Source: Streptomyces sp. H27-H5 (GTDB taxonomy: Bacteria; Actinomycetota; Actinomycetes; Streptomycetales; Streptomycetaceae). Taken from it: 49,926 nucleotides of DNA. How positions within the stretch are numbered: the stretch's first letter is position 1; every line of letters begins with the position of its first letter. The stretch spans positions 1 through 49,926 of the forward strand of contig NZ_JAPNLK010000063.1 of the NCBI RefSeq assembly GCF_026627505.1. Reading direction: 5' to 3'. The position numbers were made by a program, and so were the translations under genes. This document shows positions 25,961-34,624 of this stretch, in pieces. The notes beneath the pieces were generated by a model. It searched no databases. It saw only the letters and a program-made list of their open reading frames with translations, and was not told the origin of the DNA.

Positions 25961-26819
25961 CAGCGGCCGAACCTGCGAGCGGGCCGCGGCCAGACCTCGA
26001 AGTGCACAGCCTGTGCCCAGGCGACGAGTTGGTCGGGGTGGGCATGACCGGTGGTGACCTTCTCCGTCGCGGTCACGGCGCCATCTGCCGGACGTCCCGT
26101 AGTCTCGCCGCCCGGCTCGCGTCGCTGCTGTGCGGGTGTCCGGGGGCGGTCTTCGGCTACCTCGCGTACGCCGCCAGGAACATCGCCAGCAGGCCGTCCA
26201 CCGCGTACTCGTCGATGGGGAGGTCCGTCACGAGCCGGCGGTAGTACAGCATCCCGCGGGTGGCGCCACCATCAAGCGCGACCATATGCCTGAGCACTGA
26301 CACCAGTCGGCCTGGTCCACAGCGCCCATGTGTGACCGACGCGTGGTTTCGTCTGAGCAGTTGGGAGAGTCTCAAGGTTTCCGCTGGTCACGACGCTGCC
26401 GGAGCCTCACCCCGTCATGCCCTCCGGAGCCGTGTGTTGAAGTCGTCGGAGGCCGCAGGCGCGACAGGCCGGCCCATCTCTGGGGCGTCGGGGTCACCAG
26501 AAATGGCCAGTGACAGCCTCTCAGATACTGGTTGGGGTGGGGTTGGCAGAAGGACCGCCTGGTGGGCAGAAGGGGCGTCACTTCCTGCACAACAGGAAGC
26601 AGGAGCAACGGGCCGGGAGCCAAACGGGGGGCCACCGGGGGCGGCGCGGGACGGATCGACGTGGACCAGCATGGACGGTCGGGGATCTGAACTGGCGGGC
26701 ACCAAGCCAGCCCGAGAACGTCCCAGGAGGGGGCTCCTTACCTCTGAGGTAATCGCACCGCCCAAGCGCCCTCGGCTACGTTCTGGCCATCGCTCACACC
26801 CCTGAACAAGAGGAGCCCC
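25961..26819. other. Poorly coding stretch with one possible gene fragment
   Basis: About 860 bases without a convincing complete gene. On the minus strand, 26157-26375 encodes 72 residues ending VALDGGATRGMLYYRRLVTD and LPIDEYAVDGLLAMFLAAYAR, which resembles the C-terminal end of a larger protein (perhaps a TetR-like ligand domain), but the N-terminal part is missing. The remainder has short, composition-biased ORFs only. Confidence 0.35.
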
Positions 26820-26822
26820 GTG

Positions 26823-27185
26823 GTGCCCGCTTACGGTTTCGCGCATCTCCGCAGCCGCCGGAATCACTCCGACGTCATCGAGTACCTGGAGCGCATCCAG
26901 GAAACCCTCGCCCCCTTCGCAGGTCGCTTCGTCATCCACGGTGCGCCGGCCGAGGTCGTCGAGGGCACGTGGCCCGGCAGCATGGTGCTGATCGAGTTCC
27001 CCGGGCTCGACGAAGCCCGTGCCTGGTACGACTCTCCGGCCTACCGGGCCATCCTGCACCTGCGTACCGACCACATCGAAGGCGACCTGCTGCTGATCGA
27101 AGGTGTCGGCCCGAACTACCACCCGGCCGAACGGGCCCGCAAGCTGCAGACGGAAGCCGGCCGAGCGAGCCAATCGACCTCGTAG
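26823..27185 (+). CDS. DUF1330 domain protein
   Basis: A 120-residue ferredoxin-fold protein, MPAYGFAHLRSRRNH onward. The DUF1330 pattern is clear: RFVIHGAPAEVVEG, GSMVLIEFPGLDEARAWYDSPAYRAI and ILHLRTDHIEGDLLLIEG. Members are small dimeric alpha/beta-barrel proteins of largely unknown function. Two GTG codons are adjacent; the second (26823) has the better spacing (seven bases) from AGGAG at 26811-26815. It is convergent with the following gene. Confidence 0.8.
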   Translation: MPAYGFAHLRSRRNHSDVIEYLERIQETLAPFAGRFVIHGAPAEVVEGTWPGSMVLIEFPGLDEARAWYDSPAYRAILHLRTDHIEGDLLLIEGVGPNYHPAERARKLQTEAGRASQSTS

Positions 27186-27264
27186 TCCACACGCGATGCG
27201 CCATCCGGGGCGGACGAGGAGATGCGGCCCGTACCCGCCCGTACCCGCCCGAGGCCGACCGGGT

Positions 27265-28017
27265 TCAGTCCGATGAGCCCGTTGAGGCCGCCACGGCGTC
27301 GTCCCAGGCGTGGGGGCTCCGGTAGTGGTTCCCGTGTCCTGCGGCGAGCACGGACCGGAGTTCCGGGAGATGGCGGGTGTCCGCGGGGAGTTGCAGTCGC
27401 GCGAGGAGGGCCAGTGCGGCCGTCGGCTCCAGGTCGCCGTATACGTCGTGGTAGCAGGGCAGTAAGCCCTTGAACAGCGGCATGTGCAGGTCGTGGAGCT
27501 GTACGGCGGCGTCGTACGCCTTCTGCTTCATGAGCCAGGGCACGGGGCCCGAGCAGGCCAGAACCCGGCCGGCACGGCGGAGCAGGTCGTCCGATCCCTG
27601 TGCCACGACGTGGTCGATGTCGTTCCCCAGCACCTCGGCGAAGGCCGTCGCGGCGGTGTCGTGATCCTCGAACCAGTCGACCCAGAGCGAGTAGGTGACG
27701 GCTTCGGCGTCCCGATCCGCCTCCAGCCGTCGGCGATAGCCGTCCCACAGCATCTCGGCGGGCAACGGCCCCTCCGAGCCCCGGTCCGCGAACCGGATCT
27801 CGCACGTCACCCAGTACTCGTCGAGAAGGTCCAGCATTCCGAAGGCCATCCGCACCTGCTCGGCCGTGTCCATGTCTTCATCGGCGAACACCTCGCAGGC
27901 CCAGGAGTGCGCGATCTCGTTGGCGGTGAGGGGCCGTTTTGGCGCCTCGGCGTCGACCCACCTGTCACCGACCTCGACAACGCCCCGCTCGGCGAGCCAA
28001 CGCCGCGCGTCTTCCAT
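27265..28017 (-). CDS. Hypothetical protein
   Basis: A 250-residue soluble acidic protein. The ATG at 28017 (MEDARRWLAERG) has GGAG about nine bases upstream; an ATG at 28032 is an alternative. The sequence is Trp/Asp/Glu-rich, for example WDGYRRRLEADRDAEAVTY and SLWVDWFEDHDTAATAFAEV, with a central segment DDLLRRAGRVLACSGPVPW. Codon use is typical, so I consider it real, but no domain is recognised. Upstream, CATAC-GAAAA-GTATG (28029-28043) is a small inverted repeat that could be a regulator site. Confidence 0.6.
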   Translation of the reverse strand: MEDARRWLAERGVVEVGDRWVDAEAPKRPLTANEIAHSWACEVFADEDMDTAEQVRMAFGMLDLLDEYWVTCEIRFADRGSEGPLPAEMLWDGYRRRLEADRDAEAVTYSLWVDWFEDHDTAATAFAEVLGNDIDHVVAQGSDDLLRRAGRVLACSGPVPWLMKQKAYDAAVQLHDLHMPLFKGLLPCYHDVYGDLEPTAALALLARLQLPADTRHLPELRSVLAAGHGNHYRSPHAWDDAVAASTGSSD

Positions 28018-28043
28018 GGCTTGCGTCTCCATACGAAAAGTAT

Positions 28044-28427
28044 GACAAGCCGGCTCTTGACCGTGACCGTAATCGTGATCGTGAAGGTGATCGCGGCAGG
28101 AGCCTCCGCGGCGACTCCTCAAGCCGTCAACGAACGAGTCCCGTTGACGGGGCTTCGCGATTCCGCCGTGGTGACGGCATCGGCATGGCGCTGGAGATGG
28201 GCGCCTGTCATCGGGACCGAAAGCGCCGGGTCCCTGGCCGGCAGCGCGACATGTGGGTCCGCGTGCGTGGTGGGAGCGGTGACGGGCGGGAGGTTTTGGC
28301 GGGCAGGTCCAGGACAGGACGGCAGGTGTCGGAGTCCGCGAGGATACGAGCCGGACCGGTCTCTCCACGGGCCGGCCGCGCCCGCGTGCGGCGTTGATCC
28401 GTCGCTCACCGAGAGGACATTCGCTCC
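28044..28427. other. Non-coding stretch with short repeats
   Basis: About 380 bases without a supported gene. Around 28056-28090 the motif GTGACC/GTGATC recurs at six-base intervals, a decayed hexanucleotide array similar in type to the other microsatellites here. The rest shows no structure I can name. Confidence 0.4.
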
Positions 28428-28907
28428 ATGTGGTCTTCCATAGTCGCCGTGGTCGGCACCCTGGCCGGCGTCCTGACCGCCGGACTCCTCCAACATCGCG
28501 CCGCCCGGACCGCCCGCGCCGAGGACCGTGCCGATGCCCGCCGTCAGGAGAAGCTCGCCGCAGTCACGAACCTTGCCACCGCCCTGGACGCCCACCGGTC
28601 AGCGATGTTCCACCGGGAGCGCCTGAGCATGACCGATGGTCCCGACGGCGCCGCCGACCCCGAAGCGCGGCTGGCAGCCCAGACGACCTCCCACGACACC
28701 CGCGCGGCGATCACCGCGCCCCTGATCCGGCTCCAGGTCCTGGTGCCCGAGCTGACCGCGCCCGCCCAGGCCGCAGCCGATGCCACGTACGCCCTGCGCA
28801 ATGCCACGACCACCCCGGAGCTGAACGCGCTGCGCCGGGCCGCGAAAGCCACTGCGGTCGCCTTCGTCGCCTCGGCTGCCGCGCTGCTCACCCCCGACCA
28901 CCATTGA
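28428..28907 (+). CDS. Small membrane-anchored hypothetical protein
   Basis: A 159-residue protein whose first 22 residues (MWSSIVAVVGTLAGVLTAGLLQ) form one N-terminal membrane helix, followed by an Arg/Ala-rich helical cytoplasmic part (HRAARTARAEDRADARRQEK). A second hydrophobic Ala-rich segment lies near the C-terminus (ATAVAFVASAAALL). Similar proteins are frequent in Streptomyces accessory regions and plasmids, with no established function. It converges with the MarR gene. Confidence 0.55.
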   Translation: MWSSIVAVVGTLAGVLTAGLLQHRAARTARAEDRADARRQEKLAAVTNLATALDAHRSAMFHRERLSMTDGPDGAADPEARLAAQTTSHDTRAAITAPLIRLQVLVPELTAPAQAAADATYALRNATTTPELNALRRAAKATAVAFVASAAALLTPDHH

Positions 28908-28992
28908 TCCTCAAGGGCGTTGTCGCCTGACGATCATGCGCTCCGGGCCGGCCGGCGGGTCGTCGCCCCGGTCCGGGTGGAGCGCGGTTTCG

Positions 28993-29466
28993 TCACCCGC
29001 CTTCGAGTTCCCGGCGCACGGTGGCGGCGATGCGGGTGAGCGCGGTCTCCAGGTGGCGACGCTGTGCGGTGCTGAGGGGATCGAACACGAGCCGTTTCAC
29101 CTGCGCGACGTGTTCCGGTGCGCTCTCGACGAGCTTCTGCCGGCCGGCGTCGGTCAGGGCGGCGAGGGTGTATCGACCGTCGCCGGGGTCGGGGCGGCGG
29201 GCGACCCAGTCGCGGGCTTCGAAGCGATCCATCAACTTCGACAGGCGGGGCTGGGTGCTGTCGCTGACCCGGGCCAGGTCGCTGAGCCGCATCGTGCCCT
29301 CGTCGGCCATGGACAGCTGGGCCAGTACCCCGTACTCGAAGTTGGAGATGCCCGCGTCTCGTTGTAGCTGGCGGTCGAGGGCCGCGGGGAGGGCGATGAC
29401 GACCGTGAGGAGCGCCTGCCACAGGTCCTGCTGGTCGTCGTCGAGCCAGGGCGACTGAGTGTCCAT
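28993..29466 (-). CDS. MarR-family transcriptional regulator
   Basis: A 157-residue winged-helix protein. SNFEYGVLAQLSMADEGTMR to DSTQPRLSKLMDRFEARDWV (residues 41-88) is the HTH, and RRPDPGDGRYTLAALTDAG is the wing. The ATG at 29466 has GGGG upstream; ATGs at 29475 and 29478 are alternatives. It is divergently transcribed from the extradiol dioxygenase, and four copies of a 16-bp palindrome lie between them, so it very probably represses both genes and is released by a phenolic ligand. The ligand is inference from the neighbouring enzyme. Confidence 0.85.
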   Translation of the reverse strand: MDTQSPWLDDDQQDLWQALLTVVIALPAALDRQLQRDAGISNFEYGVLAQLSMADEGTMRLSDLARVSDSTQPRLSKLMDRFEARDWVARRPDPGDGRYTLAALTDAGRQKLVESAPEHVAQVKRLVFDPLSTAQRRHLETALTRIAATVRRELEGG

Positions 29467-29478
29467 GAGCCCCATCAT

Positions 29479-29573
29479 ACTTGCCCGGGCAACTCGAATC
29501 ACTTGCCCAGACAAGTCTCAATGGGCTACGTTTTCACTTGCCAGGGCAAGTCAAAATACTTGCCTGGGCAACT
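29479..29573. promoter_or_regulatory. Four MarR-type operators
   Basis: Copies of ACTTGCC-NN-GGCAAGT at 29479-29494 (two mismatch-tolerant ends), 29501-29516, 29536-29551 (perfect) and 29558-29573. Centres are 22, 35 and 22 bp apart, so the sites form two pairs, one next to each divergent gene start. The last copy ends just before the AAGGAG of the dioxygenase gene. Confidence 0.85.
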
Positions 29574-29589
29574 GAAGGAGCTGATTTCG

Positions 29590-30504
29590 ATGACCCATGC
29601 GAGCAGCCTGACCTCGCCGAACGGCCTCACCTCCCCGAACGGCCTGACGTCCCCCGTGCCCTCGCGACCACCGGCCGCGGCGTACGACGACCTCCTGGCC
29701 CGGGCCCTGCCACAGGCGCGCGAGCAGCGGGTGTGGGAACCCTCCGACGGGCCGCTGCCCAGCCTGTTCGTGAGCCACGGCGCCCCGTTCACCCTCGACG
29801 ATCCGCAGTGGCTCGGCGACCTCTTCGACTGGGCCCGGTCCATGCCCAAACCCCGGGCCATCGTGGTCGTCTCGGCCCACTGGGAACGGGCACCGGTCGC
29901 GATGTCCGCAGCCGCGGCCGGCACCCCGCTCTTCTACGATTTCAGCGGCTTCCATCCCCGCTACAAGAGCCTTCCCTACGCGACCCCGGACGCCACCGAC
30001 CTGGCTCGGCGACTCACCGGCCTGTTGGGCCGGACGCCGGTGCACGAGTTCGCCGACCGCGGCCTCGACCACGGGGCCTTCATCCCGCTCATGGCGATGT
30101 ATCCCGCGGCCGACGTCCCGGTGGTGCAGGTGTCGATGCCCAGCCTCGATCCCGGCGCCCTGCTCGCGCTCGGGGCACGCCTGCGGCCGCTGCGCGACGA
30201 GGGCGTCCTCGTTCTCGGCTCGGGTTTCATGACGCACAGCTTCGCCGTCTTCCGCCGGCCGGAGCTCGCCGCCGAGACCACGGCCTTCGACGAATGGGCC
30301 GTGGACGCCCTCGCCCGGGGCGACGCCGACGCCCTCACCGACTACCGCGACAAGGCTCCCGGCGCCGCGGTCGCCCATCCGACGGCCGACCACTTCGTCC
30401 CGCTGCTGCTCGCCGTCGGCGCCGCCGACGACCCCGGCAGCGCCGTGAGCGCCATCGACCGCATGGTGATGGGCAACTCGACCCGGTCGGTACAGCTGAC
30501 CTGA
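29590..30504 (+). CDS. Class III extradiol dioxygenase (DODA/LigB type)
   Basis: A 304-residue protein. After a Ser/Pro-rich leader containing a tandem LTSPNG repeat (residues about 7-22), the catalytic domain starts near residue 56. Candidate iron or zinc ligands are His63 in SHGAPF, His in VVSAHWE and His in RGLDHGAF, as in DOPA 4,5-dioxygenase-like enzymes that open catechol-type rings. AAGGAG precedes the ATG by nine bases. It is controlled by the MarR operator cluster directly upstream and followed by a quinone oxidoreductase-like gene, so the pair may handle catechol/quinone compounds. Confidence 0.85.
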   Translation: MTHASSLTSPNGLTSPNGLTSPVPSRPPAAAYDDLLARALPQAREQRVWEPSDGPLPSLFVSHGAPFTLDDPQWLGDLFDWARSMPKPRAIVVVSAHWERAPVAMSAAAAGTPLFYDFSGFHPRYKSLPYATPDATDLARRLTGLLGRTPVHEFADRGLDHGAFIPLMAMYPAADVPVVQVSMPSLDPGALLALGARLRPLRDEGVLVLGSGFMTHSFAVFRRPELAAETTAFDEWAVDALARGDADALTDYRDKAPGAAVAHPTADHFVPLLLAVGAADDPGSAVSAIDRMVMGNSTRSVQLT

Positions 30505-30594
30505 GCGCGTCGACGCGCTTCACCTTCCGTCTGATCGCCTCATGTGCGGGCGACGACATCAACACGCCATCAACACACCTTGGAGGAAAGTGCC

Positions 30595-31530
30595 ATGAAG
30601 GCAATGCGTTTCCATGAGTTCGGTGACAGCGAGGTCCTGCGCCAGGAGGACATCGACCGCCCGGTACCCGGCGCCGGACAGGTGCTGGTGCGGGTGGCGG
30701 CCACGTCGTTCAACCCCGTCGACGACCCCATCCGCGCCGGTGTCCTGGCCGAGATGATCCCGATCGCTCTCCCGTACGTGCCGGGGATCGACCTGGCGGG
30801 CACCGTCGCCGAACTCGGCGCGGACGTGACCGGCCTGGAGGTCGGCGATCGGGTCGTGGCGATGCTGCCCCTGGACTCCGCCGGCGGCGCCGCCGAGTAC
30901 GTGCTCGCCCCGGCCGAGTCCCTGGCTCCGGCGCCCCGGACGACCGAGCTGGTCGACGCCGCGGCGCTGCCGCTGACCGGCCTGGCGGCCTGGCAGACGG
31001 TGTTCGAGCTCGCCGGGTTGAAGCCCGGTCAGACCGTCCTGGTCAACGGGGCGGGGGGCGCGGTGGGCAGCCTCGTGGTACAGCTCGCCGTCGACGCGGG
31101 AGCGCACGTGACCGCCGTGGACGGCCCGCAGCACGCCGACCGCCTTCGGGGGTACGGCGTGGACCGGGTCGTCGGCCCCCTCGACCTCGGCGCGGGCCCG
31201 GCCGCCGTGGGAGGTCCGTTCCAGGTCGTGGTGAACCATGTACGCGTCTCCCCCGAGGAACTCGCGCAGCTCACGAGCTACATCGCCGACGGCGGGGTCG
31301 CCGCCAGTACGGCCGGCCCGATCCCGGAGGATCCCGCTCGGGGGGTGCGCAGCGCGAGCCTGTGGGTTCGCGGCGACGGAGCCCAACTGACCGAGTTGGT
31401 CGCCAAGGTTGATGCCGGCAAGCTCCGGCTCCACGTGGCCGCCCACCGCCCAATGGCCGATCTGGCCGCCGTACACGAGGACGCCCGCGCGGGCCGGCTG
31501 CCCGGCAAGACGGTCGTACTCGTTCCCTGA
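30595..31530 (+). CDS. Zinc-independent quinone oxidoreductase (MDR family)
   Basis: A 311-residue medium-chain reductase. The N-terminal GroES-like domain is MKAMRFHEFGDSEVLR to VAATSFNPVD. GQTVLVNGAGGAVGSLVVQL holds the NADP-binding motif GAGGAVG at 152-158. The Cys/His zinc ligands of alcohol dehydrogenases are absent, fitting QOR-type enzymes that reduce quinones or enones with NADPH. GGAGG precedes the ATG. It begins 90 bases after the dioxygenase, so co-transcription under MarR control is plausible. Confidence 0.85.
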   Translation: MKAMRFHEFGDSEVLRQEDIDRPVPGAGQVLVRVAATSFNPVDDPIRAGVLAEMIPIALPYVPGIDLAGTVAELGADVTGLEVGDRVVAMLPLDSAGGAAEYVLAPAESLAPAPRTTELVDAAALPLTGLAAWQTVFELAGLKPGQTVLVNGAGGAVGSLVVQLAVDAGAHVTAVDGPQHADRLRGYGVDRVVGPLDLGAGPAAVGGPFQVVVNHVRVSPEELAQLTSYIADGGVAASTAGPIPEDPARGVRSASLWVRGDGAQLTELVAKVDAGKLRLHVAAHRPMADLAAVHEDARAGRLPGKTVVLVP

Positions 31531-31546
31531 GCACACGCTGATCGCA

Positions 31547-31583
31547 CCTGGCCGCACCCTGGGTGCACCCTGGCCGCACCCTG
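31547..31583 (+). repeat. Direct repeat with central palindrome, possible terminator
   Basis: CCTGGCCGCACCCTG occurs at 31547-31561 and again 22 bases later, and GCACCC-T-GGGTGC (31554-31566) is an inverted repeat. The sequence lies between the convergent reductase and AtpF-like genes. Confidence 0.5.
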
Positions 31584-31701
31584 ATCGCCGGATCGGGCCG
31601 CCCGCCGTCAGCGCTCCCGCCGGTGGGTGGCCCGGACGTTCAATGGGGCTCCGGGGGACACCGCGCCGATCGGCCCTGGGTGTGTGGGAGCCGCCTCGTA
31701 C

Positions 31702-32205
31702 TCAGCTCTCGGCAGCGGCCGCTTCGTCGTCGAGGAACGCGTCGGCGATGGCGCGCGCACGGTCGAGGTCGGTGATCGGTTCGCCGATGACGCGCCCGGC
31801 GAGTTCGGCGGCCAGCCCGAGGACGTCCTCGCGGAGCTCGGCCGCGGCGATCACCCGGTCGGCCTCCAACTGCACCGTGGCCGCGGCGATCATTTCCTCG
31901 CGCGCCTTCTGCCCCTCCGCGCGAACGGCGGCGAGGAGGGCGACCCCCTCCTCGTGTGCAGCCTGGCGGATCTGCGAGGCCTCGTGACGGGCAGCAGCCA
32001 ACTCCGCCTGGTACTCGGCACGAGTGCGCTGCGCCTCCGCCTGGACCGCCTCGGCCCGCTCAAGCGTGCCCGCGGTGGCCTCGTCACGCTCTGCGAGGGT
32101 GGTCTCGATCCTGGGGAGGAGGACCTTGGCAAGGGCGACGAACACCACACAGAAGGTGATGAGGCCGACTATGAGCTCGACGAGATTCGGCTTCAGGGGT
32201 CCCAT
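31702..32205 (-). CDS. Orphan F0 ATP synthase subunit b-like protein
   Basis: A 167-residue protein with the full plan of subunit b: a single N-terminal membrane helix (LVELIVGLITFCVVFVALAKVLL, shown here as residues about 8-30), then a long charged helix (ERDEATAGTLERAEAVQAEA and AEYQAELAAARHEASQIRQA) and a C-terminal delta-binding-like segment (AAELAGRVIGEPI). In Streptomyces the genuine atpF lies inside the atp operon; here no other ATP synthase gene is nearby. It may be a paralog with another scaffold role. The neighbours (YCII, DinB-like) are unrelated. Confidence 0.75.
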   Translation of the reverse strand: MGPLKPNLVELIVGLITFCVVFVALAKVLLPRIETTLAERDEATAGTLERAEAVQAEAQRTRAEYQAELAAARHEASQIRQAAHEEGVALLAAVRAEGQKAREEMIAAATVQLEADRVIAAAELREDVLGLAAELAGRVIGEPITDLDRARAIADAFLDDEAAAAES

Positions 32206-32379
32206 GACCCGATCATAGCGACACCCCACTCGTCCCGGCATCGAGCGGAAGTGCCCGGATGGCTCGAAGTCGGCTGCTGTTCAGTGCATGTGAGTGACCG
32301 TCATTCCTTGCGGGCCGACCCGTTCGCCGGACCGGCTCCGCCCCCTCGCCACCTTCTCGGTTGCGGCGGGCGGACCGGC

Positions 32380-32775
32380 TCAGGCCTCGGGCGGGCCGTC
32401 GGAGATCGCGTGTACTTCGACCGGATCGTTGCCGGGCTTGCCGTCGGGGCCGGGGCAGGCGGATGCCCGTGCGGCGATCTCCAGGGCCCGTTCCTCGTTC
32501 CGGACGTCGACCACCCAGTACCCGGCCAGGATGTTCTGCCCTGCCTCGGCCGGTCCGTCGGTCACCTGCGGCCGTCCGTCGCTCCCGGCCCGTACCGTCT
32601 TGACGCGGGAAGGACCGCCGAGGCCTTCGGCCTCCACCCATTCACCGGCGGACGTGATCTCGTCGTTGAGGGCGTCCATGTGGTCGAGCACGGCCTGCAT
32701 GGCGTCCTTGGGGTACGCCGACATGATGGTGTCCCACTCGGCGGCGGGCATGTTCATCTGGATCATGTACTTCAT
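32380..32775 (-). CDS. YCII-family (DGPF domain) protein
   Basis: A 131-residue ferredoxin-like-fold protein starting MKYMIQMNMPAAEW. The YCII pattern VTDGPAEAGQNILAGYWVVDV, with a DGP turn followed by a conserved Trp strand, is clear; a Phe is usually found after DGP and here it is Ala. Such proteins are often linked to ECF sigma factors or act as small enzymes; none is adjacent. AGAGGA lies upstream of the ATG. Confidence 0.8.
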   Translation of the reverse strand: MKYMIQMNMPAAEWDTIMSAYPKDAMQAVLDHMDALNDEITSAGEWVEAEGLGGPSRVKTVRAGSDGRPQVTDGPAEAGQNILAGYWVVDVRNEERALEIAARASACPGPDGKPGNDPVEVHAISDGPPEA

Positions 32776-32900
32776 CGTTCTGAATCCTCTCGGTTGGTTG
32801 GTCGCTCGGATGTCTCGGTGAAGTTGGTCCCTCGGTCCGGTTCACGCATCGCGCGGACTCGTGGGAGCCGGCCGCCGTCACGTCCCGTCGATGCCCGTCG

Positions 32901-33503
32901 TCAGCGGAGCGTCGACGGCGTCCAGTCCGGGGCGCGTCCGCTCAGCCCGATGGCCCGGTGCAGGAGCGGGGCGTCGTCCGGTACGGGCACGACGGGGCCG
33001 AAGATGCCCCCGTCGCGGCCCTGCTCTCCGGCCGCTGCCAGGAGGAAGGTGTACGAGGCGCTCAGCGCGGCGGGGTCGGGTGCGTACTCCTGGTCGGTGG
33101 CGCGTGCCAGGTCCCAGCCGTGCACCACGAGCTCGTCGGCGGCCACGGCGCCGGCGATGTCGCCGGGCAGGTCCACGCCACCGGCGCAGGTCATGCCCGT
33201 CCACGCGGCCGGATCCTGCCAGGCTTCGGCCAGCTCACCGAGGGTTCGCGGCAGGTCCTCGCGCCAGGAGGCGGGCAGTGAGGGGGCGACCGAGTCGGGG
33301 GCCGTGTCCGTCGTCGGGCCCAGGTCCTTGCGGGCGGCGTCCCGGAAAGCGATGGAGAGGCCCAGCAGGTGGCCCAGCAGGTCACCGACCGTGTAGTCGG
33401 GACACGGGGTCCGGTCGGTGAGCCGGGCGTCCGGGACGCTCGCCGCGAGCCGGGCGAGGATCCGGGTCTGGGCCCCGAGGTCGAGAATCGTCGTTTCGGT
33501 CAT
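32901..33503 (-). CDS. TIGR03086/DinB-like metal-binding protein
   Basis: A 200-residue four-helix protein. His45 in TVGDLLGHLLGLS and the C-terminal VHGWDLARAT are the usual metal-binding positions of the maleylpyruvate-isomerase N-terminal/DinB superfamily; TPCPDYTVGDLLGHLL is a family signature. Members include mycothiol-dependent enzymes, so a thiol-transferase role is possible but unproven. It is in the same orientation as the YCII gene 125 bases downstream. Confidence 0.8.
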   Translation of the reverse strand: MTETTILDLGAQTRILARLAASVPDARLTDRTPCPDYTVGDLLGHLLGLSIAFRDAARKDLGPTTDTAPDSVAPSLPASWREDLPRTLGELAEAWQDPAAWTGMTCAGGVDLPGDIAGAVAADELVVHGWDLARATDQEYAPDPAALSASYTFLLAAAGEQGRDGGIFGPVVPVPDDAPLLHRAIGLSGRAPDWTPSTLR

Positions 33504-33894
33504 CGGTCGCTCCTCCGGGGACGATGGGTCTGAACGGTAGACCGACGGCGAGGGCCGTACTCATCGGCGCGCGGGCGGTGAATCCTGCCGATCACTCCGG
33601 CGGGGGCGATGGTCGCCGCCTGGGGCCGCCGGGACACGGCCGTGGTAAGGGCCGGATTGACCGTGATCGTGGCGACGACCCTCGCCACGATCGGGACCGA
33701 CCCCCGCGGGCCGGTCGAAGCGCGGGGTGCGCGGCGCGCGGCGCGGCTTCGGGTGGGCCGCATTCGGACGCGTCGGGGCCGTTTGAGGGGCAGGCCCCGA
33801 ACCAAGGCTCAAGGGCAGGCCCCGGCCCACGGGCAGTGCGTGAGCCCGTAGGTCACGGACGCCGGACGTGGGCCGGGGCTCAGGTTGGGTCCGG
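33504..33894. other. Non-coding stretch
   Basis: About 390 bases between the DinB-like gene and the end of the MerR gene, both on the minus strand. Translations in all frames are Arg/Pro/Gly-rich without domain features. No clear terminator hairpin was found for the MerR transcript. Confidence 0.4.
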
Positions 33895-34563
33895 TCAGGA
33901 CTCGGCGGCGTCGCCCGCCACCCGGCGTCGGACCTGGTCCTCCTGTGCGAGACGGCGCAGCAGCTCGAAGACCGGGGCGCAGATCGCGAACACGATGACC
34001 GCCCGCTCCGCCAGGGCCACCGGGTCGTCGAGGCCGGCCGCGCGCTCCAGGTCCAGGCGGGCCACCGACTCGGCGAGCCTCGCGTAGGCGGCGAGCTCGC
34101 CCGGGGCGTACTGCGCGTCGAGCCGGCGCAGTTCCTCCAAGGCCGCCGTCAGCCCTTTCACGTGCGGTGACGTGCCGGGCGCCTGCCAGTCCAAGGCCGC
34201 GAGCAGTTCGGCGACCTCGGTCCCGACGGTCGTGTCGGCTTGCCCTTCCTCCGCCTTTTCCTCGTCGCCCGCGGGGCGACGACCCGCCACCGGCACGGGG
34301 AGGGCGTAGCTGATCGCTCCGAGGGCGCCCTCGGAGCTTTCGGCCTGATCGACGGCCCCGAGCACGTCGCGGGTGGCGGCGATGGTGAGACCGCCGAGCG
34401 TGGTCAGCGCCTTGATCAGTCGGAGCCGCTGCGCGTGCTCCTCCCCGTACTCGGCGATGGTCGCGGCGGTCGCTCTCCCCGCCGGCAACAGCCCTTGCCG
34501 CAGGAAGTACTTGATGCTGGCGACCGGCACGCCGGTGCGGCGGCTGAGCTCCGAGATCTTCAT
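33895..34563 (-). CDS. MerR-family transcriptional regulator
   Basis: A 222-residue protein. MKISELSRRTGVPVASIKYF and LRQGLLPAGR is the MerR winged HTH (1-30), followed by EEHAQRLRLIKALTTLGGLTI, the family's second helix pair. There is no Cys cluster for metal binding; the C-terminal helical part (from about 110) may bind a lipophilic ligand. It is divergent from a YhgE/Pip-like membrane protein, with three overlapping palindromes between them. MerR proteins usually act on a long-spacer promoter, and that arrangement fits here. Confidence 0.85.
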   Translation of the reverse strand: MKISELSRRTGVPVASIKYFLRQGLLPAGRATAATIAEYGEEHAQRLRLIKALTTLGGLTIAATRDVLGAVDQAESSEGALGAISYALPVPVAGRRPAGDEEKAEEGQADTTVGTEVAELLAALDWQAPGTSPHVKGLTAALEELRRLDAQYAPGELAAYARLAESVARLDLERAAGLDDPVALAERAVIVFAICAPVFELLRRLAQEDQVRRRVAGDAAES

Positions 34564-34624
34564 GCGGCTTCCCTGCTGGTCTCGCGGTCCAGTGGCCGTC
34601 GGCGGCGATTGGACACCACAACAA

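Noticed and set aside
25411..26076. A 221-residue minus-strand frame
   Set aside because: Antisense to the hypothetical gene at 25082-25960, which has better codon use.
31702..32205. Part of an ATP synthase operon
   Set aside because: No other ATP synthase subunit is encoded on either side.
31627..33396. A 589-codon plus-strand frame
   Set aside because: Covers the AtpF-like, YCII and DinB-like genes on the opposite strand, all of which have clear family signatures.
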